From the NCBI RefSeq assembly GCF_002259795.1, contig NZ_MWXA01000008.1:124001-188000 (forward strand): a stretch of DNA of 64,000 bases, in the 5' to 3' direction. Under the pieces are notes generated by a model that did no database searches, was not told where the DNA came from, and saw only the letters and a program-made list of their open reading frames with translations. Source of the stretch: Bifidobacterium aquikefiri. Lineage in GTDB: Bacteria > Actinomycetota > Actinomycetes > Actinomycetales > Bifidobacteriaceae. Each line of letters starts with the position of its first letter. Position 1 is the stretch's first letter. Of this stretch, positions 8,414-15,762 are shown piece by piece. The translations under genes were made by a program, and so were the position numbers.

Positions 8414-9145
8414 TTACTTAAGATGTTCAGAAGATATAACGAAGATTAAGACATCTGATTGGTTTATCCAGCCCAGATAAAAATCACCACTTCTTACATT
8501 CCATTGCTTGGAATCCCACATATTAATATCGTCGGTAATGCTCTGATCAATACCTAAAGCTCTCGAAACACATAGATACGGTGAAGAACCTGTTCCTATA
8601 CCGGACGCAGTATCGATTCCAATGTAATTGCTTTTATTTGTGACATAGACTCCGTCTTCACTCTCGCTTTCGCAATATGTTTGGGTATGTTTTATTGATT
8701 GCGTGGCATAGTATTCAGCATCATTTTTCGATGTTTCCTTTATTCCAAAGTCAGCAGTCAACATAATTGAATTTCTAAACCAAGATATTTTGAGGTTTCC
8801 GATATCCGCATAATTTTGTTGACTGTCATTCTTTTCCATTCGTTTCACCAATGACTTGGGAATCGAGAGTCTTGAAATTACACACTTGAACAGAGCTGAT
8901 TTTGTACCCTGTCCTCGCTCGTCGAGATCGTTGTACCATCCAGAAATTTCAAGAATATCGGTCTCGGGATTCTTTTGAACGCTCGTAAGCTCGTCTGTTT
9001 TTTTACCACACTCAACTTTTGCTGAACTAATTCCTGCCTGGGAATATTCTCTTGCAGAAGATGCACCCCCACAAGATGACAGACCAAGCATCAAAGCAAC
9101 ACTCACACAAACAACTACGAATTTGTATCTCTCACATATTTTCAT
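8414..9145 (-). CDS. Prophage lipoprotein of the lysogeny module
   Basis: A 243-residue protein with a classical lipoprotein signal: charged start, hydrophobic stretch, then LGLSSCGG with the lipobox Cys at about residue 25. The mature part has no recognised domain and six or so further Cys residues. It is clearly more AT-rich than neighbouring phage genes. GGAGAG precedes the ATG. It lies between the integrase and the ImmA gene, so it is probably expressed in the lysogen. In the S. thermophilus phage TP-J34, a lipoprotein (Ltp) in this position blocks superinfection; the same role here is inference from position and localisation only. Confidence 0.72.
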   Translation of the reverse strand: MKICERYKFVVVCVSVALMLGLSSCGGASSAREYSQAGISSAKVECGKKTDELTSVQKNPETDILEISGWYNDLDERGQGTKSALFKCVISRLSIPKSLVKRMEKNDSQQNYADIGNLKISWFRNSIMLTADFGIKETSKNDAEYYATQSIKHTQTYCESESEDGVYVTNKSNYIGIDTASGIGTGSSPYLCVSRALGIDQSITDDINMWDSKQWNVRSGDFYLGWINQSDVLIFVISSEHLK

Positions 9146-9163
9146 TTCAAGTTCTCTCTCCCC

Positions 9164-9571
9164 TTAAAAATAATCAAATCTACAAAGATTATTTGCCTTC
9201 TCAGGATGTTCGTACAGCCATTCGCGGTATGCGTGAACGATGTATGGCATCACATTCAATTCTCTCGCCAGCCAGATTGCGTTATCGCAGACGACCTCTG
9301 CTGCCGCATACTCGAATGGGTTGATGAGCAGTCGTGCCGCGTCCATGTCGGCGCGTCGCTCCATGGGTGACCCATGCCCGTAGCAGCCATGGTCACGATG
9401 CTTCGCATGACTGATCTCATGGGCGAGCACACAGGAACGCTGCACGTCACTGAGATCGTCGGCAAGAAATATGGTGCTAGTATCCCTGTCGAACGCTCCC
9501 TGAATGCCAACCTCCATGGGCAGCGTAACGACCCGCGCCCACGTCCAGGCCAGTGACTCAATATCGATCAT
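9164..9571 (-). CDS. ImmA/IrrE-family metallopeptidase
   Basis: The 135-residue protein carries the zinc protease motif HEISH at 51-55 followed by AKH, with a further acidic residue in MERRADMDA as third-ligand candidate. ImmA-type proteases cleave or inactivate a partner repressor to induce the element. It overlaps the upstream KilA-N gene by 4 bp and is in the same leftward lysogeny operon as the repressor, which supports a repressor-inactivating role. The DNA-binding partner is probably the protein encoded at 10485-10928. Confidence 0.85.
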   Translation of the reverse strand: MIDIESLAWTWARVVTLPMEVGIQGAFDRDTSTIFLADDLSDVQRSCVLAHEISHAKHRDHGCYGHGSPMERRADMDAARLLINPFEYAAAEVVCDNAIWLARELNVMPYIVHAYREWLYEHPEKANNLCRFDYF

Positions 9572-10434
9572 TCAACCTCTTTGCCTGTGCTCTTTTCTTC
9601 AAGTTTCTTCACTGTCGGGTGTTTTTCGAACGTTTTCTCCTGCTGCCTGGCTATATTCCAAAGTATTTCGAACCGTTTATCTCTTTCTACGTGTTCCCGC
9701 AGCAGTTCTGCATTTCGAGCTTCAAGATTTGAAAGAATCAGATTTTGCGTAACGGAGGCATAATCGCGAATGTTTTCTCCATGATGTTCCGGATGGGCAC
9801 TCCTCCACTCTCGAGATGTCATGCCAAAGACTGCAATATTCAGAATATCTGCTTCCTGAGCGTACGTGATACCTTCACGTTTGGTGCCTTTTAGATACTC
9901 TGGCAATGTTTCCTTGATTGCGTCGGTATGAATACGATAATTCAAGGAAGCAAACATACGTCTGTTGGACCATTCGACATTGAGACGGCTCGCTTCATCC
10001 TGTTTGAGACGTTTATACTCCTGGAACACATAAAGACGAAATTCTGGACTAATCCAAGCAGCAAAATCTAATGCCAGATCAACGTGAGCAAATGTGCCTC
10101 CCGAATATCTGCCATTCCTTGTTCTGATACCAATAGCTTTGGTTGCCGATATCCATTTGGTTGGAGTCATAGTGAATGCATTTTTACCAGCCTGCTTTTT
10201 AAAGGTGTCGAATTCGACACCTTTAAAATCCGGATTATGAAGAGTCTCCCATATACCAAGTAGCTCAATGGTGTCTCTGTTCCTCATCCAATTTTTAATC
10301 ACATCTTTTGGATTGTCACTCTTGGCCTTCGCTAGATCTGTCAACGAGAAATAATCATCCTCACCGCCCGTTGATCTTACCGTGACATCCAAACCGTTGA
10401 TATCGAGGGTTTCTTGTATTCCCTTCGGTGGCAT
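9568..10434 (-). CDS. KilA-N domain protein
   Basis: The N-terminal 145 residues match the KilA-N DNA-binding domain: YFSLTDLAKAK, then KNWMRNRDTIELLG, TKWISATKAIGI, and GTFAHVDLALDFAAWISPEF. The C-terminal half is a charged, probably helical segment as in phage antirepressor-like proteins. The start is placed at MPPKGIQ because GAGGAG lies 9 nt upstream; the ATG three codons earlier touches that site. The coding sequence contains a perfect 32-bp palindrome (protein FKGVEFDTFKK) whose 28-bp core is repeated at the right end of the prophage. Four-base overlap with the ImmA gene indicates coupling. Confidence 0.85.
   Translation of the reverse strand: MPPKGIQETLDINGLDVTVRSTGGEDDYFSLTDLAKAKSDNPKDVIKNWMRNRDTIELLGIWETLHNPDFKGVEFDTFKKQAGKNAFTMTPTKWISATKAIGIRTRNGRYSGGTFAHVDLALDFAAWISPEFRLYVFQEYKRLKQDEASRLNVEWSNRRMFASLNYRIHTDAIKETLPEYLKGTKREGITYAQEADILNIAVFGMTSREWRSAHPEHHGENIRDYASVTQNLILSNLEARNAELLREHVERDKRFEILWNIARQQEKTFEKHPTVKKLEEKSTGKEVE
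10197..10228. repeat. Perfect 32-bp palindrome, left copy
   Basis: The sequence is a perfect palindrome built on AAAGGTGTCGAA/TTCGACACCTTT, embedded in the KilA-N coding region. Its central 28 bases are identical to 42071-42098. There is no unpaired centre beyond what a hairpin would need (AATT), so it could be a cruciform, a dimeric protein site or an RNA hairpin. Confidence 0.85.
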
Positions 10435-10484
10435 TCTCACCATCTCCTCATCCTTGTGATTACGGTTATCGACGTTGCCATCTT

Positions 10485-10928
10485 TTACGGTTCAGCCTCA
10501 TACGCTTCCTGCTCGGCATCAGTGTCGCCATGCTTCGCAGCAAGACCAAGATCAGAAACATGTTTTGCTCTTTGTCTGTCCTCATCAGTTGGTTCATAAA
10601 TAATAGGCTCACTCCATTTCGGATTTTCAGAGTTGCCTTTCATTCTGCGAGCCAGTTCCTGAATGAGTTCATCATCTGAAGCATTGGAGAGAGAAACGAG
10701 TGTCGAATCTCCCGCACGCTCTTCTTCATTCAGAAAACCGAATATAACCAGAGCCTCTATAGGACTTGCGCTATAAGTTCGTGCAATGATTATGAGATTT
10801 TCAGCGGAAAAGCCCAAATCGTTATTATATTGCCTCCACAAAGTTGCAGCTGAGAGTCCTGTCTTGGTAGCGACCTCGTTGACTGCCGCATGGTGAGTAA
10901 TTTGTTCAAACCATTTTTGCTTATCCAT
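10485..10928 (-). CDS. Prophage repressor (XRE-like)
   Basis: About 147 residues. A helix-turn-helix is visible near the N-terminus (VNEVATKTGLSAATLWRQY), followed by helices and a Glu/Asp-rich tail with LAAKHGDTDAEQEAYEA. Position at the head of the leftward lysogeny operon, back to back with a Cro-like gene, identifies the likely immunity repressor; it is probably the target of the ImmA protease. A TTGACA-17-CATAAT promoter ends just upstream so that transcription would begin at or next to ATG 10928. A leaderless message starting at MDKQKW is therefore favoured over the ATG three codons upstream, which overlaps the -10 box and has no ribosome site. Confidence 0.78.
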   Translation of the reverse strand: MDKQKWFEQITHHAAVNEVATKTGLSAATLWRQYNNDLGFSAENLIIIARTYSASPIEALVIFGFLNEEERAGDSTLVSLSNASDDELIQELARRMKGNSENPKWSEPIIYEPTDEDRQRAKHVSDLGLAAKHGDTDAEQEAYEAEP

Positions 10929-11045
10929 GTATTTCATTATGAAGTAAAAATCATTTCATGTCAAGACACGCCGTTTCGTATTGAGTTGACATGTTTCATT
11001 TCAAAGTGATATATTCATTTCATAACCACACAGATTGCTTCATTG
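10929..11045. promoter_or_regulatory. Divergent early/lysogeny promoters with operator-like repeats
   Basis: Leftward: TTGACA (10964-10959) and CATAAT (10941-10936) with a 17-bp spacer. Rightward: TTGACA (10986-10991) and TATATT (11010-11015), spacer 18 (or ATATAT with 17). The interval contains ATTTCAT at 10931, 10953 and 11017, near copies at 10993 and 10998, and the palindrome TTCATTATGAA at 10933-10943. These lie on or beside both promoters, as expected for repressor/Cro operators. Confidence 0.7.
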
Positions 11046-11060
11046 TGAAAGGAGGTTCAA

Positions 11061-11318
11061 ATGGCCTATCAAATGGTTTTTAAAGATGGGTTCCTTGATA
11101 GAGCTCGTCGAATGAGTGGACTTAAAAGCGATGCAGCTTTTGCAGGCGCAATCGGAGTGAGTGAAAGCGTCCTTAGCAAAGCAAAAAAGACAGGAATCTG
11201 CACACCAGGAATGGTTGTGGGACTTCATCTCGCATTCGGATTCACCCCTGGAGAAGTAGCCACGGTAGGTGAGTTGCATTCCGACAATCCACGTCCACAG
11301 CAGCTTCTTACCGCGTAA
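11061..11318 (+). CDS. Cro-like helix-turn-helix protein
   Basis: First gene of the rightward early operon, with an excellent AAAGGAGG site. The 85 residues contain an HTH with FAGAIGVSESVLSKAKKTG (about 28-46), similar to Cro/XRE domains. It is transcribed from a TTGACA/TATATT promoter divergent from the repressor gene. A role in shutting off the lysogeny promoter is inferred from position. Confidence 0.75.
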   Translation: MAYQMVFKDGFLDRARRMSGLKSDAAFAGAIGVSESVLSKAKKTGICTPGMVVGLHLAFGFTPGEVATVGELHSDNPRPQQLLTA

Positions 11319-11332
11319 CCGAATAAAAAAAA

Positions 11333-11353
11333 TGCCACTGCTCTAACAGTGGC
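11333..11353. terminator. Hairpin upstream of antirepressor gene
   Basis: GCCACTG/CAGTGGC with a 6-nt loop. On the minus strand it is followed by eight T residues, so it is a good intrinsic terminator for leftward transcripts; on the plus strand it is a leader hairpin 29 nt before the antirepressor start. A similarly built hairpin precedes the AlpA-like gene. Confidence 0.5.
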
Positions 11354-11381
11354 GCATCAATCCAACTTACAAGGAGTTGAA

Positions 11382-12155
11382 ATGATATTCACAAGTATAG
11401 TCCGAGTCCCGTTCAACGGACAGGTAATCGAAGCACAGAAAGACAGTGGCACCATTTCAGTCGCGTTGAAGCCTCTCTGTGAAAACCTTGGGATCGAGTA
11501 CACGAGCCAGTACCGCAGATTGCAGAGACAGCCATGGGCTGTTGTTGCCATAACGGCAACAACTGGTGCTGACGGCAAAATCTACGACATGGCGATGATC
11601 GATCGTCGCACGTTCACGATGTGGCTGGCAACCATCGATACCAGCCGTCTCAGGAAACAGACCGCCAAGGATATGGTCGTCGCTTACCAGCGTGAGGCTG
11701 CCGACGCGCTCGACCGGTACTTCAACACCGGTGTCGCAGTCAACGAACACCTGCTGAAAGCACAGCACCTGCAACGTCTGGAAAACATGGAACTCATCAA
11801 GGCCGCGGAAGGCATCGTACACAAGGAATTCCTTGAAGCAAAAGCCCGCATCGTGATCGGACGGGAACTGGGCGAAGTGCCGGAACTCGACCCCTCGACC
11901 AGGCCACTGTACGTAAGCGACTATCTGAAGGAGAAGAACATTCCCGTGAGACAGCGCCCTCGCATCTCACCCAACTTCGGGAAACAGTTGAAGAAACTGT
12001 ACGTCAGCAAGCATGGGCAGGACCCCGCACGCGCCGACACGGTCACATCCTATGGGCAGATACGCAAGGTGTACGCGTACACGGAAGCCGACCGTCCACT
12101 CTTCGACCAGACATGGGTCACACAATTCGCGCCACAGCAACAGCTCACCGCATAG
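11382..12155 (+). CDS. Phage antirepressor (P22_AR_N family)
   Basis: About 257 residues from the ATG after AAGGAGTTGAA; an open frame begins 11 codons earlier without a ribosome site. Residues 1-110 match the P22 antirepressor N-terminal domain: ISVALKPLCENLGIEYTSQ, RRLQRQPWA, a MAMIDRRTFTMWLATID core and MVVAYQREAADALDRYF. The C-terminal part carries a second DNA-binding-like segment (PLYVSDYLKEKNIP, FGKQLKKLYVSKHGQ). Such proteins inactivate prophage repressors or act as early regulators. It lies second in the early operon. Confidence 0.85.
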   Translation: MIFTSIVRVPFNGQVIEAQKDSGTISVALKPLCENLGIEYTSQYRRLQRQPWAVVAITATTGADGKIYDMAMIDRRTFTMWLATIDTSRLRKQTAKDMVVAYQREAADALDRYFNTGVAVNEHLLKAQHLQRLENMELIKAAEGIVHKEFLEAKARIVIGRELGEVPELDPSTRPLYVSDYLKEKNIPVRQRPRISPNFGKQLKKLYVSKHGQDPARADTVTSYGQIRKVYAYTEADRPLFDQTWVTQFAPQQQLTA

Positions 12156-12171
12156 AAAGGAGAATCAGATC

Positions 12172-12522
12172 ATGAAAAATCAGGAAAACGGGGAACGGTC
12201 ATGGGGTTCGTCCGAACTCATCTACCATAAGCCATCCCCCATCGTAAAAATCATCAGCGACAGCATTCACTCGCTGGCAGGAAAACTGGAGAGGCTTTCC
12301 CGCATTCTCAACGATTCAGGTTTCATTGAGGGCCTCGAAACCGATAGGAGTCCCGACGACAGGGAAAACCGGCAATCGACCGTGAGAGAACGTCTCGAAA
12401 TGCTCGACGGTCCAGGAAGTCACCCAGAACCATTGGAAAACATCGAAGATATCGTCAATGCCTTCTACAAGTTTCCACGAGCGGCCGGAGCTACAAGCAA
12501 AGAGAAAGCTATACACAAGTAG
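12172..12522 (+). CDS. Early phage protein of unknown function
   Basis: AAAGGAG precedes an ATG giving 116 residues (MKNQENGERS...). The protein is hydrophilic with a helical middle (IVKIISDSIHSLAGKLERLSR) and no recognised domain. It begins 16 bp after the antirepressor. Its 3' end overlaps a minus-strand gene candidate by 58 bp, so one of the two may be wrong; the good ribosome site favours this one. Confidence 0.65.
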   Translation: MKNQENGERSWGSSELIYHKPSPIVKIISDSIHSLAGKLERLSRILNDSGFIEGLETDRSPDDRENRQSTVRERLEMLDGPGSHPEPLENIEDIVNAFYKFPRAAGATSKEKAIHK

Positions 12523-12689
12523 TCCAATGCCTCTTCGGTTCGCATCTGGCGTGCAGTCAGAGCATCAACATCTGCAGGAGAGGCAAGAAAGGCGACACGA
12601 GTCTCACGCAGATCTCGCGCTGCATCACTTGCACGATTCGCCAGCTCAATAATGCTCTTCCTCGCATCATCCTCATCAGAAACATTCAT
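12465..12689 (-). CDS. Small hypothetical protein, antisense to early operon
   Basis: A 74-residue frame starting MNVSDEDDARKS with an AAGGGGA site at fitting distance. Composition is protein-like: an amphipathic helix (SIIELANRASDAARDLRETR) and ALTARQMRTEEALDYLCIAF. It runs against the early operon and converges on the preceding gene. The leader hairpin at 12774-12796 lies upstream of it and could insulate it from leftward read-through. No known family. Confidence 0.5.
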   Translation of the reverse strand: MNVSDEDDARKSIIELANRASDAARDLRETRVAFLASPADVDALTARQMRTEEALDYLCIAFSLLVAPAARGNL

Positions 12690-12773
12690 CACATTCCCCT
12701 TCCAACCATCACAGAACTTGTAGTTGATAGGTACAGGGTATCCCCGATTTGAAAAACACCATAACAAAGAAAA

Positions 12774-12796
12774 TGCCGCCGGTCACAGCGGCGGCA
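12774..12796. terminator. Leader hairpin before the AlpA-like gene
   Basis: TGCCGCCG/CGGCGGCA, 8 bp perfect with a 7-nt loop, followed on the minus strand by ATTTTCTTT. It shares AAAATGCC, a later AATCCAA and AGGAGTTGA with the leader of the antirepressor gene, suggesting a common origin or function. Confidence 0.45.
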
Positions 12797-12853
12797 AGCG
12801 ACAGAAGGAAACCAATCCAATGTCATTACTAAGAATAACAGGAGTTGAGCATC

Positions 12854-13069
12854 ATGCCCAGAACCTTGGAGGACGACAAGCTCCTCACAGCCAAACAGGC
12901 AGCGGCACTCATGGCCATGACCACCAACGGTCTCTCACAACAACGATTCAACGGGACCGGACCACAGTTCGTGAGATTCGGAGTGCACACGATCCGCTAC
13001 TGGCAGTCAGACATACAAACATGGCTCAACGGTCGCATACGCACCTGCACACTCGAAGACCACAAATAG
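12854..13069 (+). CDS. AlpA/excisionase-like HTH protein
   Basis: About 71 residues, starting at the ATG 9 nt after AGGAG. The layout LLTAKQAAALMAMTTNGLSQQRF then GPQFVRFGVHTIRYWQSDIQTWL is typical of the winged-helix domain of AlpA and small excisionases (recognition helix, a glycine-containing turn, then a YW-x-D-xx-WL end). It could be the excisionase for this prophage or a transcription factor of the early operon; sequence alone cannot separate the two. Confidence 0.75.
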   Translation: MPRTLEDDKLLTAKQAAALMAMTTNGLSQQRFNGTGPQFVRFGVHTIRYWQSDIQTWLNGRIRTCTLEDHK

Positions 13070-13257
13070 CCACGGTCAAGACCATCGCCTTCATCGGCAC
13101 GCTCCTGATCTTCGCGGTCGCAGGCGCCATCGCATTCATGAGCTTCATCTGGCTTGCCGCAGGAGCGACAGCAGGCGTTGGTCTCATGCCATGGCTGACC
13201 GTCTTCCCAGTCTCGCTTTCCGTCTCATTCTGGATGGCTTGGAGGCTGCGGCTATGA
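13021..13257 (+). CDS. Small membrane protein, start uncertain
   Basis: The frame has two hydrophobic helices (TIAFIGTLLIFAVAGAIAFM and MPWLTVFPVSLSVSFWMAW) and ends in CTATGA, overlapping the next ATG by 4 bp, which argues that it is translated. The nearest in-frame ATG that keeps both helices overlaps the AlpA-like gene by 49 bp and has no ribosome site; the region just before the first helix offers only non-standard starts. Function unknown. Confidence 0.45.
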   Translation: MAQRSHTHLHTRRPQIATVKTIAFIGTLLIFAVAGAIAFMSFIWLAAGATAGVGLMPWLTVFPVSLSVSFWMAWRLRL

Positions 13258-13445
13258 CGGCGAGAACATTTCTCAACGGTTCAGTCCACAAGTGTGAATT
13301 CTGCAACCGTCCGGACGTGGGCATCAACCGGTGTCCGCACGCCATGAATCCACACTATCCATGCCCCGACACACAACCCCAGAAAATCAAGGGCAACAAC
13401 CCGTATCAGAACCATTCACACCATCAAAGGACTATCCGATCATGA
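13254..13445 (+). CDS. Small Cys/His-rich phage protein
   Basis: About 63 residues (MTARTFLNGS...) with CEFCNRPDVGINRCPHA, a probable zinc-binding knuckle, and a His/Pro-rich tail. It is coupled on both sides by ATGA overlaps, to the membrane protein upstream and to rusA downstream. No family recognised. Confidence 0.55.
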   Translation: MTARTFLNGSVHKCEFCNRPDVGINRCPHAMNPHYPCPDTQPQKIKGNNPYQNHSHHQRTIRS

Positions 13446-13894
13446 CAGATTTCATGCTCATCGTGCCCGGCGACCCGCAGCCGAAGCAGCGTCCCAAGGT
13501 GTATCGGATCCAAGGCCACATGCGGGGCGTCACCCCGAAAAGAACCAAGGATGCGCAGAAAGACATTCTCAGACTCTTCAACGCGAAATATTCGAATGTG
13601 CACCCCATCACCGGTGAGGTTGGCATCCGTCTTGAATTCTGGATGGCCAGCCGACAAATCAAGGACTGGGACAACTTGGAAAAGCTCGTTACCGACGCGC
13701 TCAACACGGTCGCATTCAACGACGACAGCCAGATCACCCGCAGCCTCGTCGACAAATACCTCCCCGACCCGTACATGCCATGCAAGGACGGGAAAGGCAT
13801 GCGCCGACGCAAGCCAGACGACCCACTCACCCACAAGGGCGAACCCTACCAGCCGCACACGCTCATCTACATCGAAGAAAGGCAACACTCATGA
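13442..13894 (+). CDS. rusA: RusA-family Holliday junction resolvase
   Basis: The 150-residue protein opens with PGDPQPKQRPKVYR, typical of RusA, and contains the metal-binding core KDWDNLEKLVTDALN followed by FNDDSQI. RusA nucleases cut Holliday junctions during phage recombination or trim DNA branches before packaging. It lies in a chain of 4-bp overlaps with its neighbours on both sides. Length agrees with the family. Confidence 0.88.
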   Translation: MTDFMLIVPGDPQPKQRPKVYRIQGHMRGVTPKRTKDAQKDILRLFNAKYSNVHPITGEVGIRLEFWMASRQIKDWDNLEKLVTDALNTVAFNDDSQITRSLVDKYLPDPYMPCKDGKGMRRRKPDDPLTHKGEPYQPHTLIYIEERQHS

Positions 13895-14487
13895 ACGACA
13901 CCACACCACTCGCAACAGCCCCACTCACCCACGTGACCGCCAGCATGGAAGTCTTCCAAGAACTCAAGAAAACCCAGACACCCAAGCCAGTCACCATCAC
14001 CCTGCAAATCAACCCACTACTCGCATGGCCACACAGCATGAGAGTCGCACTTCTCCACCTCGCCAACCAGAACGGACTGTTCAGCGACTATGACACGTTC
14101 ACCGAATTCAAGAAACAGATGGAGACCCTGCGGCCCATCGATCAGATGGCATCCGACTGGGCAAGCCAGTTCGACAAGGACAGCGACCCGTGGAAGATCA
14201 TCAAATACGCGACCAGCAGCCCAAAGCAGGTAGTCGACGAACCACCATACTCATGCTGCCCACGCTGCGGCGAACCAGTCTGGGGATCATTCGACCACCA
14301 CGACAAACCCCAGCTGCTCGAACTGTACAGAAAGCGACCATATCCCGAGTTCTGCCTGAAATGCGGTCAACGGTTCAAATACGACAGCGGCAGACTCTCC
14401 TACACGGCAGCCATCGAATACAAGACATGGGAGCGGCGACTCAGCCGCGAAGCCGGAGCCGACCAGCCCAGCCTCACGGAAGTCTAA
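13891..14487 (+). CDS. Phage zinc-ribbon protein
   Basis: About 198 residues from an ATG overlapping the rusA stop. The C-terminal half has CCPRCGEPVWG and later CLKCGQRF, a four-Cys zinc ribbon, in a segment with aromatic residues. The N-terminal part is helical (MRVALLHLANQNGLF). No family could be named; a nucleic-acid-binding early function is a guess from the ribbon. Confidence 0.65.
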   Translation: MNDTTPLATAPLTHVTASMEVFQELKKTQTPKPVTITLQINPLLAWPHSMRVALLHLANQNGLFSDYDTFTEFKKQMETLRPIDQMASDWASQFDKDSDPWKIIKYATSSPKQVVDEPPYSCCPRCGEPVWGSFDHHDKPQLLELYRKRPYPEFCLKCGQRFKYDSGRLSYTAAIEYKTWERRLSREAGADQPSLTEV

Positions 14488-14490
14488 ACC

Positions 14491-14661
14491 TTGAGCATCC
14501 AACGACAGTATCTGCCCCGATGCAACGTCCACCATGCCCTGCACCCGCCATGCGACATCGAACAGGCAATCAGCATATGTGAACAGCATCACCATCAATT
14601 CCCAGCCCACAGGGTCATGTGGACGCCAGTCAGAACATCACAGGAAAGAAGCAACCAATGA
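14491..14661 (+). CDS. Possible small TTG-start protein
   Basis: A 56-codon frame beginning TTG, 8 nt after GGAAG, and ending in an ATGA overlap with the next gene. It has CNVHHALHPPCD and CEQHHHQF, suggestive of a metal site. The overlap and the otherwise unexplained 170-bp gap support it; the rare start and short length count against it. Confidence 0.38.
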   Translation: MSIQRQYLPRCNVHHALHPPCDIEQAISICEQHHHQFPAHRVMWTPVRTSQERSNQ

Positions 14662-15281
14662 ACGACGCGATCGTCGAAGACGGTGAAAACTTCAAACAGT
14701 TCCACCAGTTCAACAAATATCTCAAACACGACGGGGACTGCTTCGCGGGAGGATTCGCAAAGCATGTTTTCGAAGGCAAGAAACCTCGCGACCTCGACAT
14801 GTACTTCACTGACAGCAGCCACTACGAAGACACGCTTTCACGAATGCTTGCGGACGGATGGGAGCAGACGTACAAGAACGACCATGCCACGGGAGTGCGC
14901 AAGGACGGGCAAAGCATCGACCTTGTCACATATATCTATGGCGATGCGGAAAGTGTCATCGGCGAATTCGATTTCACGGTGACCAAGTTTGCATGGCGCC
15001 TCATATCCGAAGATGACGAGGTGAAGTTTGAAGCCGTGTTTCATCCTGACTTCTTCGAGCATCTCGAAACGCATCGCCTAGTCATCGACGGCAAGATGGT
15101 TCTCCCTATCAGCACATTCCAACGCATGTTCAAGTACACGCGATATGGGTTCAATCTCTGCCGCGAATCAAAGGTCAAGCTGCTGCTCGCCATTCGCAAC
15201 TGGGAGCCACACAATTCCGAGGACACCGCCGACGAGCTTGAAGAAGCTCTGACCAAAAGCCTCGAAGAATCAATGGACTAA
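14658..15281 (+). CDS. Nucleotidyltransferase-fold phage protein
   Basis: About 207 residues; start chosen at the ATG after GGAAAGAAGCAACCA. It fits the NTase superfamily signature hG[GS]x(9-13)DhDh: GG at 31-32 then DLD at 45-47 (AGGFAKHVFEGKKPRDLDMY). A later IDLVTYIYG and GEFDFTVTKFAW (D105) supply the expected beta strand and third carboxylate. Members transfer nucleotides to protein, RNA or small molecules. The substrate is unknown. It sits among recombination and replication genes of the early operon. Confidence 0.68.
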   Translation: MNDAIVEDGENFKQFHQFNKYLKHDGDCFAGGFAKHVFEGKKPRDLDMYFTDSSHYEDTLSRMLADGWEQTYKNDHATGVRKDGQSIDLVTYIYGDAESVIGEFDFTVTKFAWRLISEDDEVKFEAVFHPDFFEHLETHRLVIDGKMVLPISTFQRMFKYTRYGFNLCRESKVKLLLAIRNWEPHNSEDTADELEEALTKSLEESMD

Positions 15282-15309
15282 CAAAAACATCATAGGAAAG
15301 AAGCAACCA

Positions 15310-15732
15310 ATGAACACCACAATACAGGACCCAACAGATGCACAGATGATAGCAGTGGCAGGTTTCACACTCCATCAGCAGGATGCCAACGTCGAGATGG
15401 AACAACGGCAGGCGCTCCTCGAAGCACAAGCCAAGCGCATCGCCGAACTCCAAGACGAGATCAAGACTCGCGAGGACGAAGTCACCGGCATCAAGAACAC
15501 GATCCTCGACCAGTGGCAGCCAGGCAAGTACGCTGCCGGTAGTCTCACCGTCCAAGTCAAGGAAGGCGCCAAAACCATCAACGCCACCAAGTTCACGAAG
15601 ACCTTTCCACCGACCGAGTACCCCGACCTGTACAAGCTCGCGCCCGACAGCAAGGAAGCACGGAAGCAGTTGGGCGAACAGCAGCTTGCACCGGTCATGG
15701 CCTCACGCAAGCCATCGGTCGTGATCGCATGA
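15310..15732 (+). CDS. Phage early protein with coiled coil
   Basis: 140 residues preceded by GGAAAGAAGCAACCA, the same leader as several neighbours. Residues 28-65 form a clear coiled coil (QALLEAQAKRIAELQDEIKT), followed by a compact domain with LTVQVKEG and YPDLYKLAPDSKEARKQLG. It precedes a RecB-like nuclease, a position sometimes taken by Gam-like or nuclease-accessory proteins, but no homology was recognised. Confidence 0.6.
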   Translation: MNTTIQDPTDAQMIAVAGFTLHQQDANVEMEQRQALLEAQAKRIAELQDEIKTREDEVTGIKNTILDQWQPGKYAAGSLTVQVKEGAKTINATKFTKTFPPTEYPDLYKLAPDSKEARKQLGEQQLAPVMASRKPSVVIA

Positions 15733-15762
15733 ACTCTGAAACGTTTGCGCGGCTTCACGTGC

